Of a stretch of DNA of 64,000 bases, positions 61,992 to 64,000 are shown piece after piece; within the stretch, counting starts at the first letter, position 1, and each line of letters starts with the position of its first letter. The stretch lies in the NCBI GenBank assembly GCA_021773015.1, contig JAJFKW010000001.1, forward strand, positions 3,331,305 to 3,395,304, written 5' to 3'. The notes under the pieces were generated by a model, which searched no databases, was not told the DNA's origin, and saw only the letters and a program-made list of their open reading frames with translations. This stretch comes from Woeseia sp. Its GTDB lineage: Bacteria > Pseudomonadota > Gammaproteobacteria > Steroidobacterales > Woeseiaceae. Made by a program: the position numbers and the translations under genes.

Positions 61992-64000
61992 GCGTTGGAA
62001 CTCGGTCATTTGCGTTCGAAGAATTCCAATTGGCGCGTGAAATTCTCATAACCTTCTTGCCCCAGGCAGCCATCGAGTCGAATGCAGCATATAACGCGGG
62101 TACAAGCAGCAATGAAACAATGGTTGAAAACGCGAGCCCGCCGATTATGGCTCTTGCCATAGGGAAATAGGGTGGGCCGTCGCCGCCCACTTGGGTGGTG
62201 CTCACGGCGAGAGGCGCCAACCCTACAATTGTTGTTGCAACAGTCATCAAAATCGGTCGAAGCCTGTCTCTCCCACCTTCAACGATCGCCTGATTGCGCG
62301 CCATTCCTGCCTGCCGCAAGTGGTTGATTCTGTCGACCAACACAATTCCATTGTTAACGACCACCCCGATCAAGATCATGATGCCGATCATCGCCATAAA
62401 CGAAAACGTAGTTCCCGTGGCTGCAAAGAAAAGAAATACGCCGAGGATCGAAAATGCGATCGAACCGAGAATAATTGAAAATGGCAATATCATGGACTCA
62501 AAAAGCGCCGCCATCACCAGAAATATACATGCGATGCCAAGCATAATGTTGGTAAGCATCATCTGCTGTGTTTCGTCTTGTCGCTCGAAGCCGCGTCCAA
62601 ACTTCCATGCGTAGCCGGGCGGCAGGTCATATTGGTCCATCAAGGCCTCAGCTTTTGGTTTGACACCATTCAGGGCGAAATCGTCATCGAGGTTTGCCGA
62701 GATAATAACCGCGGTTTGGCGATCTGTTCGGCGAATAGTGTCAGGCGCATAAGTCGTCTCAAAATTCGCGACATTGCCCAGCGTAATGCGTGTGCCGTCG
62801 CTAGTGTACAAAGGCAGATTAGCCAGCTGGTCCAGCGACTGCTTGTCCGACGGCCGAAATGCCAGGCGCACGTCCACTTCACCTGTGCTCGTGCGAAATT
62901 CTCTCAAGTTCTGTCCGCGCAATGCGACGGCGATTGCCTGAGCGACCTGATCACTCGTAAGACCTGCCGCTGCTGATCGAACGCGATCAACAGAGACACG
63001 CACTTCGCGATCGCCAAGTTCCGCGTCGCTGCGCACGTCCTCAAGTCCTTCGAGGCTGCTCAACGCTCGCGCAACGTCCGTACCTATATCATTTAAGCGC
63101 GAAGTTGAGTCGCCGGATATCTGAATGCTAAACGACTCACCTCCACCACCTTGTTGTTCGCGCTCGAAACTAGGCTTCGCAACAGCCAGTACGGGCATAT
63201 TTTCGGTAATGCGATCAATAATGTCTGTAGTGGAAAGCGTCGCATCCGCTTCATCGGTCAATAGTAGGGTGGACTGTGCTTCTTCCTGAGTGTAGTAGCT
63301 GTAGACCGAGTCAATGTTGAACTCTTCCCGATTATCGAACAGATATTTTTCTATCGTATTGACCGTTGCTTCCATCCTTTCGAGAGAGTGTTGCCCTTCG
63401 ACGTGATAGGGCATGTGGAGTCGCCGACCACTATCCTGAGGAAACATGTCAACTTTGACCAGCTTGAAAATCATCAATGGCGCAACGCAAATCGCGGTCG
63501 TTAGTATAACGATTATCGATGTACTAAACGGGTGACCCAACATCCAGCCAAGACTTCGAGCATAACGACTGGTCAAACGTGACATTAGAGCGGTTGCTTT
63601 GGGTTCGGGCGGCGGTTTTATTCTTGCAGCCAACATTGGCACGAGAGTTTGCGCAATAATCAGCGAGGCCAGTAACGCGACGATAATCGTGATCGCTACA
63701 TGTGTCATAAACACGCTGATATCGGTTTTGGTGCCAAACATGATCGGGACAAACACAATAATTGTCGTGAAGGTGCCTGCGATTACCGCAAGCCCCACTT
63801 CTTTGACGCCGGCTAGCGTGGCTTTGTAGGGTTCATCTGGATTCTCATGTCGATGCCTAAAAACACTCTCAGTCACTACTACAGCATTATCAACGAGCAT
63901 ACCGACCGCGAGCATTAGGCCCATCATTGTTAACATGTTGAGACTTAGGCCCGCGAAGTAAAGTGCGCCGAGTGTGATCGTCAACGAAAACGGCACAGTC
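61972..64000 (-). CDS. RND efflux pump permease subunit (partial, N-terminal part outside window)
   Basis: About 676 residues of a ~1,000+ aa RND pump; the frame is open at the window edge, and the first Met/Val in this stretch is not the start. LAVGMLVDNAVVVTESVFRHR (TM4) and GIMILIGVVVNNGIVLVDRINHLRQAG (TM11) are the HAE/AcrB-type blocks; IVPVMFGTKTDISVF marks the periplasmic crossing. The proton-relay pair normally DD in AcrB reads D-N here. It probably exports toxic hydrophobic compounds with adaptor and outer-membrane partners beyond the window. Confidence 0.9.
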   Translation of the reverse strand, partial: TVPFSLTITLGALYFAGLSLNMLTMMGLMLAVGMLVDNAVVVTESVFRHRHENPDEPYKATLAGVKEVGLAVIAGTFTTIIVFVPIMFGTKTDISVFMTHVAITIIVALLASLIIAQTLVPMLAARIKPPPEPKATALMSRLTSRYARSLGWMLGHPFSTSIIVILTTAICVAPLMIFKLVKVDMFPQDSGRRLHMPYHVEGQHSLERMEATVNTIEKYLFDNREEFNIDSVYSYYTQEEAQSTLLLTDEADATLSTTDIIDRITENMPVLAVAKPSFEREQQGGGGESFSIQISGDSTSRLNDIGTDVARALSSLEGLEDVRSDAELGDREVRVSVDRVRSAAAGLTSDQVAQAIAVALRGQNLREFRTSTGEVDVRLAFRPSDKQSLDQLANLPLYTSDGTRITLGNVANFETTYAPDTIRRTDRQTAVIISANLDDDFALNGVKPKAEALMDQYDLPPGYAWKFGRGFERQDETQQMMLTNIMLGIACIFLVMAALFESMILPFSIILGSIAFSILGVFLFFAATGTTFSFMAMIGIMILIGVVVNNGIVLVDRINHLRQAGMARNQAIVEGGRDRLRPILMTVATTIVGLAPLAVSTTQVGGDGPPYFPMARAIIGGLAFSTIVSLLLVPALYAAFDSMAAWGKKVMRISRANWNSSNANDRVPTLNQGAR

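Noticed and set aside
61972-63996. Taking the Val/GTG at 63996 as the start of the RND gene
   Set aside because: The frame is still open at the window edge and the sequence begins in the middle of the first membrane block, so the gene is partial.

Overview
The window reads as one ordinary chromosomal segment of a Gram-negative, free-living (probably marine or sediment) gammaproteobacterium. The evidence is the mix of a TonB-dependent receptor, a PagL-like lipid A deacylase, outer-membrane barrels, many lipoproteins, system-I cytochrome c maturation (CcmI-like), SstT, DgkA, tripartite/RND exporters and a GlyGly-CTERM-type surface protein. Base composition is moderate and even. I see no phage, transposase, integrase, CRISPR array, tRNA or rRNA. 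Genus cannot be read from the sequence.

Layout. 1-8 kb: a secreted amidohydrolase, an AraC regulator, two zinc peptidases, a YtoQ protein, a prolyl oligopeptidase and two YbjQ paralogues. 7.9-18.5 kb: the most striking locus, a tightly coupled leftward operon of CcmI-like factor, b-type membrane cytochrome, 21-heme cytochrome, 32-heme cytochrome, AMIN/SPOR/TPR/beta-barrel outer-membrane protein and lipoprotein. It lies opposite a membrane-anchored ferredoxin/flavoprotein oxidoreductase. Together they look like an electron path from NAD(P)H through the inner membrane and 53 hemes to the outer membrane. 18.5-24.1 kb: DoxX protein, then a TetR-controlled module of MMPL/RND transporter fused in frame to a LolA-like protein plus an outer-membrane barrel. 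24.2-29 kb: ArsR/SRPBCC pair, OsmC protein, HxlR regulator, hydrolase-OsmC fusion and PagL. 29.5-39.2 kb: 5'-nucleotidase, a two-component system, diheme cytochrome, dgkA, DUF3179, thioredoxin-like lipoprotein and sstT. 39.2-47.3 kb: a Rieske oxygenase, FecI-like sigma factor, LysR regulator, three FAD oxidoreductases and a VOC protein. 47.3-55.1 kb: TonB receptor with a strong terminator, phytanoyl-CoA dioxygenase family protein, thioesterase, DUF885 peptidase, DUF3014 protein and a DMT transporter. 55.2-60.6 kb: an envelope locus of choice-of-anchor H/GlyGly-CTERM protein, ECF sigma factor, membrane protein with a dockerin-like EF-hand, cohesin-like secreted protein, VIT-VWA lipoprotein and another lipoprotein. 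60.7-64 kb: a Tat-exported M24 peptidase and the 3' part of an RND efflux pump running off the window.

The best candidates for something undescribed are the 53-heme conduit, the sigma/dockerin/cohesin/VIT-VWA locus, and the RND-LolA fusion that keeps an internal Shine-Dalgarno. All functions are inferred from sequence motifs read by eye; no database search was run.
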